From NCBI RefSeq assembly GCF_043641665.1, contig NC_092190.1, forward strand, positions 25,188,010-25,252,009: DNA of 64,000 nt, written 5' to 3'. The notes under the pieces were generated by a model. That model did no database searches and was not told the DNA's origin. It saw only the letters and a program-made list of their open reading frames with translations. The position numbers and the translations under genes are program-made. Positions 35,401-64,000 of this stretch are shown in pieces (the first letter of the stretch is position 1; every line of letters begins with the position of its first letter). Origin of the DNA: Enoplosus armatus. Its lineage: Eukaryota > Chordata > Actinopteri > Centrarchiformes > Enoplosidae.

Positions 35401-37801
35401 GATTTTGTGGTTAACCTTAGTACTACAGTAGTTAGTGTTCAGAGTTTTGTAAATTCTAATTCTGATGTGAAAACGGAGCCAAAGCAGATGTAAAATATTG
35501 TAATCACCTAAAGTTAGATGGAGAAACATTATTTTTATTATGTAAACATTGTTATAGTAATGTTTTTATCGACATAAACATTATTAAATGATCCCATATC
35601 TGTACTGGTCTGTCCCCCCAGAGGAGAACCTGGACCTGGACCACAGTCAGTGGGAGGACATACACGTCGTCACCGGTGCCCTCAAGATGTTTTTCCGCGA
35701 GCTACCCGAGCCACTGTTCCCCTTCAGGTTCTTCCAGCCATTTGTGGAGGCCGTCAGTGAGTCAAACCTGACAAACAAACTTCACGTTTCTAACTTTATT
35801 AGAATCCTATTTGGGATTATTTTTAGCTTGAATTATCAGATATGTCTGTTACAGATCCTCCTTTTTTTAAGCTCTGAAATTTCAGACGAAAACATCTCAT
35901 ATCAAGTTTTACTTTTTTTAATAATAGTATTAATAACTTAAATTTTTTTATTGCACTTTTCAAAACAAGAGTTGCAAAGTGTTTCACAGATAATAAAACA
36001 TAATAATTATGTACATACAAAAAGACAATAAGTAAAACAAAGATAACTACATACAGACAAATGAAAAAATAATGGCTCTGTCAGGTCTAGTTACCAGCCT
36101 GGATTGATGAGCAGCTAGTGAGTGAAGAGAGGGTTAGATAGGGTTAGGGTTGTAATGTGATCACAACTTAAATTTAAAATCCTTGCAGCCACATTTTTTA
36201 ATACATGTTAAACTACGATACTATACACATGTTCAACTACAATACTAAACACATGTTAAACTACGAAACTATACACATGTTAAACTACAATACTAAACAC
36301 ATGTTAAACTACGAAACTATACACATGTTAAACTACAATACTAAACACATGTTAAACTACGAAACTATACACATGTTAAACTACAATAATATACACGTTA
36401 AATTATGATACTTTATACATGTTAAACTACTATAATATACACGTTAAATTATGATACTTTATACATGTTAAACTACGATACTAAACACATGTTAAACTAC
36501 GATACTATACACATGTTAAACTACAATACTTTATACATGTTAAACTACAATACTTTATACATGTTAAACTACAATACTACACACACGTTAAACTACAATA
36601 CTATACACATGCTAAACTACGATACTTTATACACGTTAAACTACAATACTATATACATGTTAAACAACAATACTTCATACATGTTAAACTACAACACTAT
36701 ATACACGTTAAACTACAATACCTTATACATGTGAAACTATAACATGATGCATATATTAAACTATAATACGATGCATATATTAAACTACTGCTGCTGTTTC
36801 TCTGAACAGAGATGAAAGAATCTAAATACAAAGTTCAGGCAGTGAAGAAACTGATCCAGGAGCTGCCCAAACCCAACCAGGACACCATGAAGCTGCTCTT
36901 CAACCACCTGCACAGGTACGCCTACATAAACCCAAACTACACATGAACCCCACCCAAGGCCTGTACTAGGAGGCAGGATATGAGGTTAGTGAGGTAACTT
37001 CAGGGTTATGGTGGTGGTTCACTTATGAGTCAATCTTTTATCTTGGACCTATTTTTCATGGCGGAGCTATACGTTCCCCTCCGTCCGTTTACTTTTTCAA
37101 AGAGAGCACTAAAATCATACAAATTTTAAAGTAATTTAAACAATAAATTATTAAAATTGAGTAACTAACAAAAACTAGTGCACACATTGTTTCTTAGAGT
37201 AAAGAAATGAATTGAAACCAACAGACCAGAAGTTTAGAAAAACACATTTCAAAATTACAGTCAGTAATAGAAGTTATAAGAACATATTAGTTACTGGGAA
37301 AGCCAACGGTACCGCCACTTTAAGTCACTTTTTTAAGCAATTAACAGTAACAGTAGTTGACTGTTAATCGTAGGGTTGTCCACATGCTCAAGTGCCCTGG
37401 AGCAAGACACTGAAGCACAAACTGCTTCAGTACTGTACTGTAAGTCACATTGTGAAGTTTATTGTTGTTGTATTTTTATATAATATATATTATAATGTAT
37501 TTTGGTGTGTAGTTTATTTTCTCAAGTTAAACAAAAGTACTGATTAATACACACTGTACTTGTAAACTCTGTATGTTCCCATGTTTCTATTCAGTTTGTG
37601 TTCCTTCTGCTGTTTAGAGTTCTGGCCTTTTCCAGGAAGAACCTGATGTCCACTCAGGGCATCAGCATCGTGTTCGGCCCAACGCTGATGTGGCCTGAAC
37701 TGGACATAGGAAACATGGCGGTAAACATGGTCTACCAGAACCAGATCGTGGAGTTCATCCTCATTGAAAGTCGAGAAATCTTCAACCTGGACAGGAAGTA
37801 A
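14332..37801 (+). CDS. arhgap15: arhgap15, Rho GTPase-activating protein 15 (partial, 3' nine coding exons)
   Basis: Nine exons (14332-14421, 14771-14869, 15178-15313, 18404-18538, 21904-22002, 26431-26508, 35622-35756, 36810-36915, 37618-37801) join in one frame to 353 residues and a stop. Order: C-terminal half of a PH domain (1-63), a serine-rich linker, the basic segment [12 protein letters not shown], then a complete RhoGAP domain with arginine finger [22 protein letters not shown] and IVFGPTL. ARHGAP15 stimulates GTP hydrolysis by Rac at membranes; the PH domain binds phosphoinositides. The family also includes ARHGAP9, 12 and 27, but the [21 protein letters not shown] region fits ARHGAP15 best by recall. 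About 120 N-terminal residues, including the first half of the PH domain, must lie in exons left of the window or undetected. Introns carry many LINEs. An AATAAA at 37924 is a plausible polyadenylation signal. Confidence 0.88.
14771..14869 (+). CDS. arhgap15: arhgap15 exon: PH domain C-terminal helix
   Basis: 99 nt, 33 residues, phase 0-0. [10 protein letters not shown] is followed by [10 protein letters not shown]. The tryptophan is the invariant residue of the PH C-terminal helix, so the PH fold ends in this exon. Confidence 0.88.
15178..15313 (+). CDS. arhgap15: arhgap15 exon: PH-GAP linker
   Basis: 136 nt, phase 0 in and 1 out. Serine/arginine-rich linker with [15 protein letters not shown] and a C-terminal HRRSIS; several RxxS sites look phosphorylatable. 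It corresponds to the poorly conserved linker of ARHGAP15 (..RSSSTELL.HYDS.., recalled). Confidence 0.82.
15490..15640. other. short unassigned intron segment before LINE B
   Basis: Contains GACGAGCTGCTGAACATAGTGG-like sequence familiar from dispersed fish repeats, but I cannot place its ends or class. It leads directly into recognisable LINE family B linker sequence. Confidence 0.3.
15640..18035 (+). mobile_element. LINE family B copy, interrupted by an inverted family A LINE
   Basis: Left part (15640-15837) encodes the proline-rich linker before the RT (WDSPNTIPH..., then ERDVNRLF). After the inserted A element (15838-16862), B resumes at 16863 with [24 protein letters not shown] sequence, RT motif A ([10 protein letters not shown]), motif B (SPQGCVLSP) and motif C ([10 protein letters not shown]). 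It ends with the ATTCTG-type tail at about 18035. Roughly 85 residues of RT N-terminus are missing at the interruption. A deletion at about 17557 removes the stretch between ELNI and LQRIIRSAE. Dead copy in an arhgap15 intron. Confidence 0.85.
15838..16862 (-). mobile_element. LINE family A, 5'-truncated copy nested in LINE B
   Basis: Starts at its 3' tail (AATCAGAATCAGAATCAG, then TTTATTGATCCCC at 15863), on the minus strand. The open frame 16185-16760 covers the RT C-terminal region ([52 protein letters not shown]). Endonuclease and RT motifs A-C are absent through 5' truncation. The boundary with LINE B lies at about 16862. Confidence 0.88.
18036..18235 (+). mobile_element. LINE family C 3'-end fragment
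   Basis: About 200 bp beginning CTGCTCAAGGCTTCTG and ending GCGCTATATAAATAAAATTG plus a GAATT run. It matches the 3' end of the longer family C copy at 56280-56485. Tail-only, 5'-truncated. Confidence 0.8.
18404..18538 (+). CDS. arhgap15: arhgap15 exon: basic segment before RhoGAP
   Basis: 135 nt, phase 1 in and 1 out. It encodes [20 protein letters not shown], then [20 protein letters not shown]. The polybasic KKFITRRPS immediately before the GAP domain is the best discriminator for ARHGAP15 versus ARHGAP9/12/27 by recall. Confidence 0.9.
18744..21622 (-). mobile_element. LINE family A, near full-length but deleted copy
   Basis: 3' tail at 18744 (TCAGAATCAGAATC, TTTATTGATCACCGGGG). RT C-terminal frame 18771-19334; RT motif C (QKFSDDSA) at about 19650-19680. 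A deletion near 19750 removes RT motifs A and B. N-terminal RT ([21 protein letters not shown]) at 19800-20046, linker 20274-20609. The APE endonuclease frame 20657-21622 has [29 protein letters not shown] and [10 protein letters not shown]. Frameshifts separate the blocks. Not autonomous. In an arhgap15 intron, antisense to the gene. Confidence 0.88.
21904..22002 (+). CDS. arhgap15: arhgap15 exon: start of RhoGAP domain
   Basis: 99 nt, phase 1-1. It encodes [20 protein letters not shown] then [13 protein letters not shown], the first helices of the RhoGAP fold (..VFG..L..LCERE..TVP.FV..CI..VE.RG). Confidence 0.92.
22118..23190 (-). mobile_element. LINE family C, 5'-truncated copy
   Basis: Begins with the tail (TCAATTCAATTCAATTTTA, TTATATAGCGCC) in reverse orientation. 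It includes the 3' UTR with a GACAGA/GAGA microsatellite at 22360-22440. Decayed C-terminal RT coding appears at 22830-23190 (reverse complement of the region encoding VPRVSK.., LKELIVPY). Truncated at about 23190 after GATATGATCTCTTTT. Confidence 0.85.
23195..24116. mobile_element. probable decayed DNA-transposon-derived repeat
   Basis: Opens with GGCGCATAATCTGGGCGCAA and closes with GGGCGCTGGGCGTGAAAAAG ... CTGCTTTGTGCGGGG, sequence words I recognise from a common dispersed fish repeat. The two ends share GGGCGC-rich words but I cannot define clean terminal inverted repeats. No transposase frame. Confidence 0.35.
24117..25515 (-). mobile_element. LINE family B, 5'-truncated copy with intact RT motif C
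   Basis: Tail at 24117 (ATCAGAATCAGAATCAG, CTGTTTATTGCCAAGTAAC). Frame 24464-25513 covers RT from [16 protein letters not shown] through [23 protein letters not shown] and [11 protein letters not shown] to [11 protein letters not shown] small deletion at about 24600 relative to the copy at 62790 shifts the frame before the C-terminal block (24343-24573, [12 protein letters not shown]). Endonuclease region missing. Confidence 0.88.
25516..26430. other. intron with simple repeats only
   Basis: GATA run (about 25573-25596), CTT/TTC run (about 25683-25730) and ATT/TTA run (about 25938-25990). Nothing else recognised up to the next arhgap15 acceptor. Confidence 0.6.
26431..26508 (+). CDS. arhgap15: arhgap15 exon: catalytic arginine finger
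   Basis: 78 nt, phase 1-1, acceptor GTTTTCAG. It encodes [20 protein letters not shown] then FIVDQ. The arginine of GIYRVSGN is the finger inserted into the GTPase active site, so the GAP is expected to be catalytically competent. Confidence 0.93.
26745..27111 (+). mobile_element. L1-type LINE relic, left part
   Basis: Sequence from GGCAAGATGGCAGCACGGTA through ACATGGCCTCAAAAAAATAT resembles the 5' leader and ORF1 start of a fish L1. The frame is broken by several stops. The better evidence is the matching right part at 33766-34060, which encodes an unmistakable L1 ORF1 motif, with a family A LINE in between. Confidence 0.5.
28698..31100 (-). mobile_element. LINE family C, near full-length, nested in LINE A
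   Basis: Minus-strand insertion with its (AATTC)n tail at 28698 and 5' end at about 31100. Endonuclease segments: [27 protein letters not shown] and [10 protein letters not shown] (30121-30633) and [14 protein letters not shown] (about 30070). [17 protein letters not shown], then a deletion that removes the YADD motif, then [34 protein letters not shown] and [14 protein letters not shown] (28797-29708). A segment at 29712-29830 belongs to family B (see findings). The host sequence CTGGAGCAGCTCCGG is split with a 3-4 bp overlap (GCA/GCAG). Non-functional. Confidence 0.88.
32324..33562 (-). mobile_element. Tc1/mariner-type DNA transposon, nearly intact
   Basis: 1239 bp flanked by TA on both sides. 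Terminal inverted repeats of about 29 bp start CACTATATTGCCAAAAGTAT and differ at two positions. The minus-strand transposase reads from MGRSQEF (33428) to a stop at 32406, 340 residues, with one internal TAA at 32973-32975 right after WSD. Visible features: paired helix-turn-helix DNA-binding region ([19 protein letters not shown]), GRPRK AT-hook-like motif, and catalytic DDE residues in [11 protein letters not shown] and [14 protein letters not shown]. Low divergence of the ends suggests a young insertion. It lies in the 3' UTR of the family A LINE. Confidence 0.94.
32406..33428 (-). pseudogene. Tc1-like transposase with a single premature stop
   Basis: One continuous frame interrupted only at codon 152 (TAA, 32973-32975) where the family normally has glutamate in WSDES; a single GAA to TAA change would explain it (inferred). 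All three acidic residues of the DDE triad are otherwise present. Translation would give an N-terminal DNA-binding fragment of about 151 residues. The start is the MGRSQEF methionine, the usual family start; upstream in-frame methionines exist. Confidence 0.9.
33766..34060 (+). mobile_element. L1-type LINE relic, right part (ORF1)
   Basis: Frame around 33772-33855 encodes [20 protein letters not shown], the hallmark of L1 ORF1p (coiled coil/RRM junction), followed by GTEGEDP and then stops. Together with 26745-27111 it brackets the family A insertion, so the A element landed inside an older L1 copy. Confidence 0.75.
34061..35621. other. intron, nothing assigned
   Basis: AT-rich sequence with no recognised transposon end, exon or array. 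The first part could be further decayed L1, but I see no protein similarity. Confidence 0.45.
35622..35756 (+). CDS. arhgap15: arhgap15 exon: RhoGAP core
   Basis: 135 nt, phase 1-1, acceptor GTCCCCCCAG. It encodes [20 protein letters not shown] then [16 protein letters not shown]. The [12 protein letters not shown] helix carries the conserved lysine that contacts the GTPase. Confidence 0.94.
36184..36790. repeat. minisatellite, 24-bp unit, ending just before an exon
   Basis: Units of the form 'CATGTTAAACTACGAAACTA' + 'TACA' (24 bp; some 20-bp variants) repeat about 25 times. Because 24 is a multiple of three, open frames such as 36205-36408 read (MLNYETIH)n; these are artefacts. The last units lie about 20 bp from the acceptor of the next arhgap15 exon. 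Confidence 0.92.
36810..36915 (+). CDS. arhgap15: arhgap15 exon: RhoGAP helices
   Basis: 106 nt, phase 1 in and 2 out. It encodes [20 protein letters not shown] then [14 protein letters not shown], the ..LI..LP.PN.DTM..LF.HL segment of RhoGAP domains. Confidence 0.93.
36916..37617. other. last arhgap15 intron, nothing recognised
   Basis: AT-rich intron of 702 bp. No repeat end or extra exon seen; the acceptor is CTGCTGTTTAG. Confidence 0.6.
37618..37801 (+). CDS. arhgap15: arhgap15 terminal coding exon
   Basis: 184 nt, phase 2 in, ending in TAA (37799-37801). It encodes [20 protein letters not shown], then [20 protein letters not shown] and the short C-terminus REIFNLDRK. The asparagine of KNLM and FGPTL are conserved RhoGAP residues. 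The family usually has GPTLLRPE, here GPTLMWPE. Confidence 0.93.
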
Positions 37802-40800
37802 AGTGCCCTGAGGTGGACCTGATCATCTGACAGACTCATATTTACGCATCAAAGCTAAAAATAACCAAATTCTTTCAGAAATGTTATTGTTTGAACAGAA
37901 AAGGTTTTGGCTGGACTGTAAAAAATAAATGGATGGCTTGTGATCAGAACACAGTTTGCAGAGGATCCTTTTTTAAAGAAATGTATATCTTAGTGTGTGA
38001 TATTAATACACATACAGATTCCAAATATAAAGGTGAATTAAATCAAATGATCAAGTTTTCAGATGATACTACACTGTTGTCTTTGTTAGGAACCGAGAGT
38101 GTCATGCCTAGTACTACTGTTTATATAATACAGTTTATTACCATATAATACCTTTTTAAGCATTTAAGTATTTGCTGTGTGAATTATACATTTTATGGTT
38201 TGTTTTACCATTCAAAGCCACAACAGAGGGACAGAATGAGACATAATGAAGATTTAACTAATGAAATTTATTACAGTACAATGACAGATCACCACCTGTT
38301 CTACAGTCATGTTCTTCTTGTACCCTTCCTTATGAATATACACCAAGGAATCCCTGATTGATCTTTATAGTTGTGCTGGGTGTCAAACTTCAGTCACTTT
38401 GACTGATTTCTGTAGCAGTGACTTAGTAAAACTCTACTGAGGGTGCTTGTTTCATTTTGTGTTTTATTTAGATAATGTTTATATAGAGCCGTTATCACGA
38501 TTCAGACTTATCATACTGACACGACAGGGTCAAGTCCATTTTATTTATATAGCCCAATATCACAAATGACAAATTTGCCTCAAAGTGATTTACAAACTGT
38601 GCTGATGACACCCTTTATCCTCAGACCCTCGATTTGGAAAATGTCAATGGTAACACTCTATTTTAACCCACAAATATTTATCAGCAGTATATGATCAATT
38701 AATAAATGATAATGTTGTATGTAAATATAAATACAGTTTTTATAAACTAACCTTGAAGCTCTGCACATCTTCATACAATTTCAATACATTTCAAAACAGT
38801 TTTTAACCCTGAATGATTTTAGTATCAGCAGTTAATAAATGTTCTGTCGTTCCATACAACTTATTGTGTGCATCAACAATTAATGTTTTGTAATGCACCA
38901 TGTGATTCGTTCACAGGCTTTAATGGTTAACAAATGTTTAGTAACGTGTCGTAAAAGGTTGTTCACGTGAGTAAAGAGTCAATAAATGTTTTAAAACACT
39001 GTAAAGATTGTTAATACATATGTCCTTATATCTACTTATACTACTGACAGTTTGTTAGAAAACCATTTATTTGTAGTTTATATACTGTTATTAAATGCTA
39101 AATAAGGGGATTAAAGTAAAGTGTATTTGACCATAAATACAATAGATAACATGATGTACTGACTGGCTGATCAGCGGTGAAGTGAGCACTGTTACATCAC
39201 CTCACTACTGTCCACAACTATCATTTCAGTATTCAGTCAACACACTGCATGACACACAACAACTGCACCACAGTTTAATAATACATAAAGGCCACAGTTG
39301 GACAAACACTGTGGTTCAACAAAAACCTGGTCTTAAAGACTCTGTGCTTCTCAGACTCATGATGCTTTCAGATGAATCCAGTTACAACAGCTTACGATGA
39401 CACACAGCAACAGGTCAACACTGTTTTACACTGTAGAAATATTACATAGATAGAAACACTGAGCTGATGAACACTGGCCCAACAAAGTACAAAAACTAAT
39501 TCCACTAATTTAATCTATAAAAAAAGCTCTGTGATACATTTTGATTATTAAAAAAAGCTCAATCAATATCGGTGTGATAAAACATTCAGTCCAGGAAAAT
39601 AGTCACAAAACATTAGGAATAATGAAAATACTTTACATCATTAAATGGCTTTAACATCATGAGATAATTAACTTTTAGATAATATTGTATCCCAGGTAAA
39701 AATGATTTGACTAACCATAACTACTGTTTTATTTGTTAATATTATTATTTATTCTTGTATTTATTTTATTTCACTTACTAATTCATTTAAAGATATTATC
39801 ATAAATATAAAGTCAAAATATGATATTTGACTTGTATGTATTTATTTTGGCCACTGTGATGGGAAAGTCAAAATGTTATGAGAAGAAAATATTCACAGTA
39901 ATTATGACATTATATATTTAGTACTAATTTTGTAAGGATATTTCCAGATAAATTCATAATGTTACAGGAACGTTTTCTGATATTTTCAGGTCAGGTAATT
40001 TCAGGTAATCGTATTTTGTAAACAAAGTCCAAATAGCACTTTTTTTTCTTGTTAAATTACAACTTTATTCTTTATATTATGAGGTTTTATTGTAAAATGA
40101 CGACTATATCTCATATTATGGTTTTTTTTTTGGGGGGGGGGGGGGTCAAATTTTCTCATCATTTTACTCCTAAAATCACAGATTTCTATTTCCAAACAGT
40201 GGAGAAAGAGTGATATATTATTAAGTACTTTTTATTTTATTATTCCTAACGTTCATGTATTTATTTTCCTGGTGGGAAACAGTTGATGATGAACTGTGCA
40301 CATCGATGGAAAATATATTATTATCTTTTATCAATGTTAATGAAAATAAAAAACGGATGCAAACATTCATCAGAACACAGAAGGAGTTCAAACATGAAGT
40401 AGACTCATACATGAATCCTTCAGTAAAGCTGTTACAGATACATAAATACGGTGGAGAAAATATTATCATAATATTATATACTGTATATATGTTACTGAGC
40501 TGAGCACAAGAATCAGATTTTATCCTGTTAAGGGACTGTACAAAAATTATGACGTCCAAATTGTGATTTTTTAGTAAAGATATTACGTCACAATTATGAC
40601 TTTCTAAGTGAAAATTCAATCACTGAATCCAACTTTTGACTCATTTTTGTTTTAAATATTAAATTCAGCGCATTAAAAATTAATGAGTCAAAATGTTGAC
40701 TGTGACCTAATTTTGGCCAAAAAAGCCCAAACGTTGACTCATAATTTTGATTTCCCTGCAGTACTTTTATTTTTAACATTCCTATTTTTTTAAATTAATT

Positions 40801-41429
40801 TTTGAAGATTTTGGTTTTTCATAACAACACATGAATCAACATCTGTTCACCAGAGAACAGAAACACCTTAGTCTACATTTAAGTCCATTATCATCTAACT
40901 CTTGTTAAGATTTATTCACTTCAGATAGAAACCCTTAGTTAACTTATTAAACTTGTTTGTTTAACAAATTTAACTCAACTGAATTTATCCGGTCAGACTA
41001 AAAGACTTAGAGCACCAGATCTGACTTATTTTCTGTCCGAAAAAGAAAAGACAGAGTCAGACAGCTGAACAGACTCAGTGGAGGAAAGAAAGCACTTGTT
41101 GGCTGTTAAGGTGGAAAGTAGTAGAAACGAGGAGTCTGGTTCCAATAAAGGCAGAGTGGTGAGAGCAGGAGAGTACAGAAATCCAAAGATCCACAGAAAA
41201 GGAAACTGATTTGGAGTCGTCTGTTACCTGTGAAGACAGGAAGTGACAAACCTTTATTTATACGGACTGATGTTAACAAAACTGATCACCAAACTGTTTT
41301 TTATTGTACATGTTTAATACTTTTTTAAAAATAAGGTGGTATTTATATTAAAATATAATTTTTTCAGATTTTCATGAAATCAAACCCAAGTAAATTCTAT
41401 TTATGGTCTTCCTGGACCTGATGTGGTTG
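37802..41429. other. intergenic space between convergent arhgap15 and kif5c
   Basis: Contains the arhgap15 3' UTR (AATAAA at 37924). No further gene recognised. A short dispersed-repeat tail lies at 38527-38640 and a G-homopolymer near 40133-40145. The kif5c 3' UTR must run leftward from 42213; TTTATT words (AATAAA on the minus strand) occur around 41254, but the cleavage site is undetermined. Confidence 0.6.
38527..38640 (-). mobile_element. short LINE/SINE 3'-tail fragment
   Basis: TTTTATTTATATAGCCCAAT followed by ATCACAAATGACAAATTTGC resembles a dispersed fish retroposon 3' end in reverse orientation. It differs from family C (AGCCC, not AGCGC). About 110 bp, no coding sequence. Confidence 0.5.
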
Positions 41430-42213
41430 CTGTGGCTGTGACTCACCTGAAGCTTACTTGCTGTGGCTCTGATTGGGTTGTTGTGTTGTTGTGGTTGTTG
41501 AGGTGGTTGCTGTGTTGTGGTTGTTGAGGTTGCTGTGTTGTTGTGGTTGTTGAGGGGGTTGCTGTGTTGTGTTGTGGTTGTTGCTGTGTTGTGTTGTTGT
41601 GGTTGTTGAGGTGGTTGCTGTGTTATTGTAGTTGTTGAGGTGGTTGCTGTGTTGTGTCGTAGTTATTGAGGTGGCTGAGGTGGTTGCTGTGTTGTGTCGT
41701 GGTTGTTGAGGTGGTTGCTGTGTTGTGTCGTGGTTATTGAGGTGGTTCCTGTGTTGTTGTAGTTGTTGAGGTGGTTGCTGTGTTGTGTCGTGGTTGTTGA
41801 GGTGGTTGCTGTGTTGTTGTAGTTGTTGAGGTGGTTGCTGTGTTGTGTCGTGGTTGTTGAGGTGGTTGCTGTGTTGTGTTGTTGTGGTTGTTTAGGTGGT
41901 TGCTGTGTTGCTATGGTTGTTGAGGTGGTTATTGATGTGGTTGTTGGGTGGTTGATGTGTGGTTGTAGTTGTTGATGTGGTTTCTGTGTTGTTGTGTTTG
42001 CAGTGTTGTTATGGTCGCTGTGTTGTGTTGTTGAAGTGGTCTCCCTGGACCTGATGTGGTTGCTGTGGTTGTGACTCACCTTTAGCTTACTTGATGTGGC
42101 TCTGATGGGGTTGTGTTTGCTGTGTTGTGTTGTTGTGGTTGTTGAGGTGGTTGCTGTGTTGTTGTAGTTGTTGAGGTGTTGCAGTGTTGTTGTGGTTGTG
42201 ACTCACCTTTAAC

Positions 42214-62022
<19,809 letters not shown>

Positions 62023-62369
62023 CTGGAGAAGTTAAGAGAGCAAATTTACCCTGACATGCAGGATCAATAACCCAGAAAAAAACATTGCACTGGTTATGAT
62101 TCCATGTGGAAACTGAAGCACAGCTGTTAGCAGCAGATCTGTTAGCTCCAACTGAACTTTATGAAAGCTCTTCAAACAAAAGCTGATCGTAGTAGTAAAC
62201 GGCTTTGATATAACTTTAAAGAGATACTTGTAAACGATGTGCCTAAACACACTTCATTGTGTGCCAGTTAGCAGAGAAAAAAACTGTGCAATCAGAGCTG
62301 AGTATGTACATTTTGTGTTTAACCCTAATCACACGTCCCATCTTCAAGCTCATGAGAGTCTAGAGAGTC

Positions 62370-64000
62370 AGAATCAGAAACAGAATCAGAAACTGTTTAT
62401 TGCCAAGTAACATACATTACAAGGAATTTGCCGTGGTCTGACGGTGCTGACAACAAACATGTAAAAATATAAAGATAAAAGAATAAGATAAGATAAATAA
62501 TAAATAACTTGTGTTTGTGTTGGGGGGGGGCGGGGTCAGTGGAAGACTTTGACTGTGTTCGTCAGGTGGACTGCAGAGGGGAAGAAACTGTTTTTGTGGC
62601 AGGAGGTTTTGGTCCTGATAGACCGCAGCCTCCTGCCAGAGGGAAGAGGGTCAAACAGATAGTGTCCTGGGTGGGAGGGGTCGGCAGCGATCTTCCCTGC
62701 TCTCCTCAGGGTCCTGAAGGAGTACAGGTCCTGAAGAGATGGGAGGTTGCAGCCAATCACCCTCTCTGCAGAGCGGATGATACGCTGCAGTCTGCACCTG
62801 TCCTTGGTGGAGGCAGCAGCATACCAGACAGTGATGGAGGAGGTGAGGATGGACTCTATGATGGCAGTGTAGAAGTGAACCAGCATTGTTTGTGGCAGGT
62901 TAAACTTCCTCAGCTGCCTCAGGAAGTACATCCTCTGTTGGGCTTTCTTAATGAGGGAGCTGATGTTCAGCTCCCACCGGAGGTCCTGGCTGATGATGGA
63001 GCCCAGGAAACGGAAGGACTCCACAGTGACCACTGGAGAGTCACACAGGTTGATGGGGGCGGGTGGGGCTGCACTCTTCCTGAAGTCTACAACCATCTCC
63101 ACTGTCTTTGAAGCGTTAAGCTCCAGGTTGTGACCAGGTCACCAGATGGTCAATCTCCCACCTGTAGGCAGACTCATCCTCACCAGAGATGAGTCCGATG
63201 AGGGTGGTGTCGTCCGTGAACTTCAGGAGCTTGACGGACTGGTGACTGGAGGTGCAGCTGTTGGTGTACAGGGAGAAGAGTAGAGGAGAAAGAACACAGC
63301 CTTGAGGGGAGCCGGTGCTGATCGACCGCGAGTCTGAGACGTGTTTCCCCAGCTTCACGTGCTGCTTCCTGTCAGACAGGAAATCTGTGAGCCACCTGCA
63401 GGTGGGGTCAGGCACGTTGAGTTGGGAGAGCTTGTCCTGAAGAAGAGCCGGGACGATGGTGTTGAAGGCAGAGCTGAAGTCCACAAACAGGATCCTGGCA
63501 TAGGATCCTGCGGAGTCCAGTTGCTGGAGGATGAAGTGTAGAGCCAAGTTGACGGCGTCGTCTATAGACCTGCTGGCTCTGTAGGCAAACTGCAAGGGGT
63601 CCAGCAGAGAGTCTGTGATGGATTTGAGGTGGGACAGGACCAGGCGTTCAAATTATTTCATGACCACAGAGGTCAGGGCGACGGGTCTGTAGTCATTTAA
63701 TCCTGTGGGCCCTGGTTTTTTGGGGACGGGGATGATGTCAGGACTGTCCCATTGTCTTTCAAAGCGACAGTAGAAGTCGTTGAGGCTGTTGGCGAGGCGT
63801 CGGTCGTTAGCAGAGTTGGGGGCTCTTGGCTTGTAGTTGGTGATCTGCCTGAGCCCCCTCCACACAGAAGCAGAGTCGTTGGAGGAGAACTGATCTTGTA
63901 GTCTCTCTGAGTACAGTCGTTTAGCTTCCCTCACCGCCTTGCTAAACTTGTACTTGGCTTCCTTAAACTCTGCTCTGTTGCCACTCTTAAACGCCTCTTC
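62370..64000 (-). mobile_element. LINE family B copy, running off the window
   Basis: Tail at about 62370 (AATCAGAAACAGAATCAG, TTGCCAAGTAACATAC). Frame 62536-63102 is the RT C-terminal region; 63116-63595 carries motif A ([10 protein letters not shown]), motif B (SPQGCVLSP) and an altered motif C (KFTDDTTLIG, FTDD in place of FADD). A ~12-bp loss at 63130 shifts the frame. 63653-63934 holds the linker ([20 protein letters not shown]) fused by deletion to IIPVPKKPGPTGLNDYRPVA. It continues beyond 64000. Confidence 0.9.

Noticed and set aside
36205..36734. Repeat protein with (MLNYNTIH)n
   Set aside because: Consequence of a 24-bp unit lacking stops in one frame; intronic and AT-rich, no gene signals.
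37891..38148. Frame with DVCDINTHTDSKYK and KFSDDTTLLSLLGTE
   Set aside because: KFSDDTTLLSLL resembles RT motif C, but flanks lack further LINE similarity and it lies in the arhgap15 3' UTR; too short to call a LINE with confidence.
41663..42079. 138-residue Asn/Thr/Gln/His-rich minus-strand frame
   Set aside because: Entirely translated from the minisatellite; the same words appear in all frames of the array.

Overview
The window is vertebrate genomic DNA, almost certainly from a teleost fish. Two multi-exon protein genes with ordinary GT-AG introns face each other tail to tail. Their introns are full of fish-type non-LTR retrotransposons (LINEs), Tc1-like and small terminal-inverted-repeat DNA transposons, and minisatellites. 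There are no operons, prokaryotic genes, CRISPR arrays or recognisable tRNA/rRNA genes. The names arhgap15 and kif5c rest on my recall of the vertebrate protein families, supported by reading frames that stay open and splice phases that match across every exon boundary.

Layout. 1-14331: non-coding, probably upstream intron(s) of arhgap15. It holds tandem arrays (1-150, 776-1130, 3995-6220, 7690-8810, 13090-13471), a 100-base assembly gap (13472-13571), a LINE relic (7220-7560) and a few possible regulatory blocks. 14332-37801 (+): the last nine coding exons of arhgap15 (second half of the PH domain, basic linker, whole RhoGAP domain). 37802-42213: convergent intergenic space, with a minisatellite at 41430-42260. 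42214-62022 (-): fourteen coding exons of a kinesin-1 heavy chain, best kif5c (neck/stalk coiled coils, cargo-binding tail with the IAK motif). Its motor domain lies beyond the right edge. 62370-64000: a LINE in the next kif5c intron.

Mobile elements. Three LINE families are recognised by their 3' tails and proteins, and are called A, B and C here. All carry an APE-type endonuclease and/or reverse transcriptase of the CR1/L2/Rex1 kind. A ends in (ATTCTG)n after a TTTATTGATC motif; B shares the ATTCTG tail after a TTGCCAAGTAACATAC motif; C ends in (AATTC)n after a TTTATTTATATAGCGC motif. The most elaborate structure is a nest at 26745-34060. An L1 ORF1 relic is split by a family A LINE, which is itself split by a family C LINE and, in its 3' UTR, by a nearly intact Tc1-like transposon (one visible nonsense codon). 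Other composites are A inside B (15640-18035), a C element carrying a patch of B (29712-29830), and an A element joined out of order to a related LINE (53390-55062). Every LINE copy shows at least one disabling lesion.

How the genes relate. ARHGAP15 is a Rac-directed GTPase-activating protein; KIF5C is a microtubule motor. They share no pathway visible here. Their adjacency matters for evolution: the paralogues KIF5B/ARHGAP12 and KIF5A/ARHGAP9 are also close neighbours in human, so this looks like a retained ancestral pair. I found no clearly new gene system. The most unusual signals are the nested or chimeric LINEs, the kif5c C-terminus lying inside a minisatellite that duplicates its stop codon and splice-donor-like sequence, and a transposon-borne satellite with a ~532-bp higher-order repeat.
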